From an uncultured Lachnospiraceae bacterium (GTDB lineage: Bacteria; Bacillota_A; Clostridia; Lachnospirales; Lachnospiraceae), in contig CAMOGO010000052.1 of the NCBI GenBank assembly GCA_946614075.1, forward strand, positions 1 to 7,573: a stretch of DNA of 7,573 nucleotides, given 5' to 3'. The notes beneath the pieces are model-generated. The model worked only from the letters and a program-made list of their open reading frames with translations. It was not told where the DNA came from and did no database searches. Both the position numbers and the translations under genes were made by a program. This document shows, piece by piece, positions 6,805 to 7,573 of the stretch. The first letter of the stretch is position 1. Every line of letters starts with the position of its first letter.

Positions 6805-6965
6805 GCTGTTATATTTCTATTCATCTATTGCTGTATTAAATAATTATTATGTATGGATATGTAATTCTATTTATCCATTTCGTACAATTTTCGTAAGACA
6901 TGACCATGAAAGGGACATCCTGTGGTTTCGTATATAACAGTATTTCCAATCAGACATTGGCACCT

Positions 6966-7501
6966 TTAAAACTTATCAAAGTCACTCTGGTCAGCTACCC
7001 TCGCATATTTCACGCCGTCGTTAGACCTTTCGGTCCACATATCCAAGACCAGGCCGATCGTAAGAAGGTCGAGATCCCGGATAGAGATCCCGACCTCCGT
7101 GCATCGCAGAAGGAACAGTGGCGTGGTCATCTCCCGCTCACTTCTGCCAGTCCTTTTTTTGCCTGGACATCCGTCATCAGGTTCTCTCCCCACAGCTCCA
7201 GGATCTGCGGAAGCACCTGGTAGATAGAGAACATATCGAACTGGTCAAGCCACTCGTCAATTGTCTTCGGGATGGACGGATCGGCGTGGTACGCCATGAT
7301 ATAGGCTACATTCTCAAAGATCTCCAGGTCTTCGATCTGCAGCTCATCGCCGTCCTCCGTCCTCCGGGTATAGGACTTCTCGAGCTTTGTCAGGTCTTTG
7401 AAGATATCCCTCTTGAACTTGGCCCTGTAAAGACGGGGAACTGTTGCTGAAGACCGGAACTGTACTTGCTTTCCAGAAATCTCAATTGTGCGTTCGATCA
7501 T
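6966..7501 (-). CDS. Tail assembly chaperone gpGT (product of programmed -1 frameshift)
   Basis: The extended chaperone made when ribosomes slip -1 near the end of gpG. Reading runs in frame from ATG 7501 to Lys116 (7156-7154), slips one base back on A7, and continues with AGG (7154-7152) to TAA at 6968-6966. This gives 178 residues, 62 of them from the new frame. The added tail (EREMTTPLFLLRC, DLDLLTIGLVLDM and the end SDFDKF) is typical of the gpT half in Firmicutes siphophages. In lambda, gpG coats the tape measure while the T half recruits tube subunits, and the ratio set by slippage is essential. In most siphophages the tape measure gene comes directly next; here a recombinase gene separates them. 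Confidence 0.82.
7106..7162 (-). other. Programmed -1 ribosomal frameshift signal
   Basis: The minus strand reads GCA AAA AAA GGA in the gpG frame: seven consecutive A (7160-7154), a usable A-AAA-AAA slippery heptamer. After a 6-nt spacer (GGACTG), GCAGAAG (7147-7141) pairs perfectly with CTTCTGC (7112-7106) around a 28-nt loop. That is the spacing expected of a stimulatory stem. The -1 frame is open beyond it to 6966 and encodes a recognisable gpT tail, while the zero frame stops at 7127. Confidence 0.8.
7127..7501 (-). CDS. Tail assembly chaperone gpG-like protein
   Basis: The unshifted 124-residue chaperone. It is translated from ATG 7501 with a GAGGGGGAG Shine-Dalgarno that overlaps the end of the upstream gene; the upstream TAA is 3 nt before the ATG. 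The sequence (MIERTIEISGKQVQFRSSAT, then RLYRAKFKRDIFKDL and an acidic helical middle ending in ILELWGENL) is typical of the Firmicutes tail chaperones placed between the tube and tape measure genes. It acts in the cytoplasm during tail assembly and is not part of the virion in studied phages. It shares its first 116 residues with gpGT. Confidence 0.85.
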   Translation of the reverse strand: MIERTIEISGKQVQFRSSATVPRLYRAKFKRDIFKDLTKLEKSYTRRTEDGDELQIEDLEIFENVAYIMAYHADPSIPKTIDEWLDQFDMFSIYQVLPQILELWGENLMTDVQAKKGLAEVSGR

Positions 7502-7504
7502 GTT

Positions 7505-7573
7505 TTACTCCCCCTCTTCATTGGTTTCTGTAGGCAGATACACGGACTTATACCAGTTGGCATAGGTTGTTGC
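7505..7573 (-). CDS. C-terminal end of a probable major tail tube protein (partial)
   Basis: An open frame enters at the right edge and ends at TAA 7507-7505. Only 22 residues are visible (ATTYANWYKSVYLPTETNEEGE). An aromatic WYKSV-type strand followed by an acidic tail suits the C-terminus of a siphophage major tail protein. The gene order (directly before the chaperone gene, 3-nt gap) strongly favours this. The visible part is too short to prove the family. Confidence 0.6.
   Translation of the reverse strand, partial: ATTYANWYKSVYLPTETNEEGE

Larger units (their letters stand above)
6742..6965. other. AT-rich non-coding gap between the frameshift chaperone and the recombinase
   Basis: This 224-bp stretch has no convincing reading frame on either strand and is clearly richer in A and T than the tail genes. 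It contains a perfect 5-bp-arm dyad CCAAT/ATTGG (6946-6960) just after the gpGT stop, a 7-bp-arm dyad ATGGATA/TATCCAT (6853-6859, 6872-6878), and the recombinase-proximal dyad and -10 box listed separately. It probably holds the recombinase promoter, and one end of an inserted cassette may lie here. Confidence 0.5.

Noticed and set aside
2149..6924. An inverted 8-bp match (CACAGGAT at 2149-2156, ATCCTGTG at 6917-6924) that could bound an invertible segment containing the recombinase and tape measure gene
   Set aside because: An 8-bp match is expected by chance in 7.5 kb, the flanks do not extend it, and inversion would split the tail operon.
6900..7223. A plus-strand reading frame opposite the gpG/gpGT overlap
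   Set aside because: It is antisense to the frameshift chaperone, has no Shine-Dalgarno and gives no recognisable protein. It is a shadow frame.

Overview
The window is part of the tail-morphogenesis (late structural) module of a long-tailed siphophage, most likely a prophage, from a Gram-positive Firmicute. The proteins most resemble phage families of gut Clostridia (Lachnospiraceae/Ruminococcaceae type); this host assignment is an inference from protein style, Shine-Dalgarno strength and moderate base composition, since no host marker gene is present. All convincing genes are on the minus strand, so the module reads from right to left.

In reading order the layout is: the last 22 codons of a probable major tail tube protein (7573-7505); a gpG-type tail assembly chaperone (7501-7127) with a -1 frameshift extension gpGT (to 6966); an AT-rich gap (6965-6742); a complete tyrosine recombinase (6741-5887) followed by a strong hairpin terminator (about 5875-5843); a 1178-residue TP901-type tape measure protein (5818-2282); a 158-bp non-coding gap with plus-strand signals (2281-2124); a distal tail protein, Dit (2123-1443); and the first 481 residues of a tail spike / prophage endopeptidase-type protein that leaves the window at base 1 (1443-1).

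The structural genes follow the classical siphophage order: tube, chaperone pair, tape measure, Dit, tail-associated protein. The chaperone and its frameshifted form load the tube protein around the tape measure. The tape measure sets tail length and fills the lumen. Dit forms the hub at the tip, and the spike protein plugs the tip and carries the receptor or cell-wall active part.

Two things break this standard picture. First, a complete recombinase gene with its own terminator lies between the chaperone and the tape measure, where siphophages normally have only a short spacer. It lies in lower-GC DNA and has a recombinase-site-like dyad just upstream. Second, the tape measure/Dit gap contains a possible plus-strand promoter, a paired-end RNA-like structure and a strong plus-strand terminator, consistent with a small antisense-oriented RNA of about 105 nt. 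Other notable features are an A7 slippery site with a stem exactly 6 nt downstream, a tape measure with 32 unbroken 11-residue units, and a spike protein with a 30-residue repeat built from a finer 10-residue pattern.
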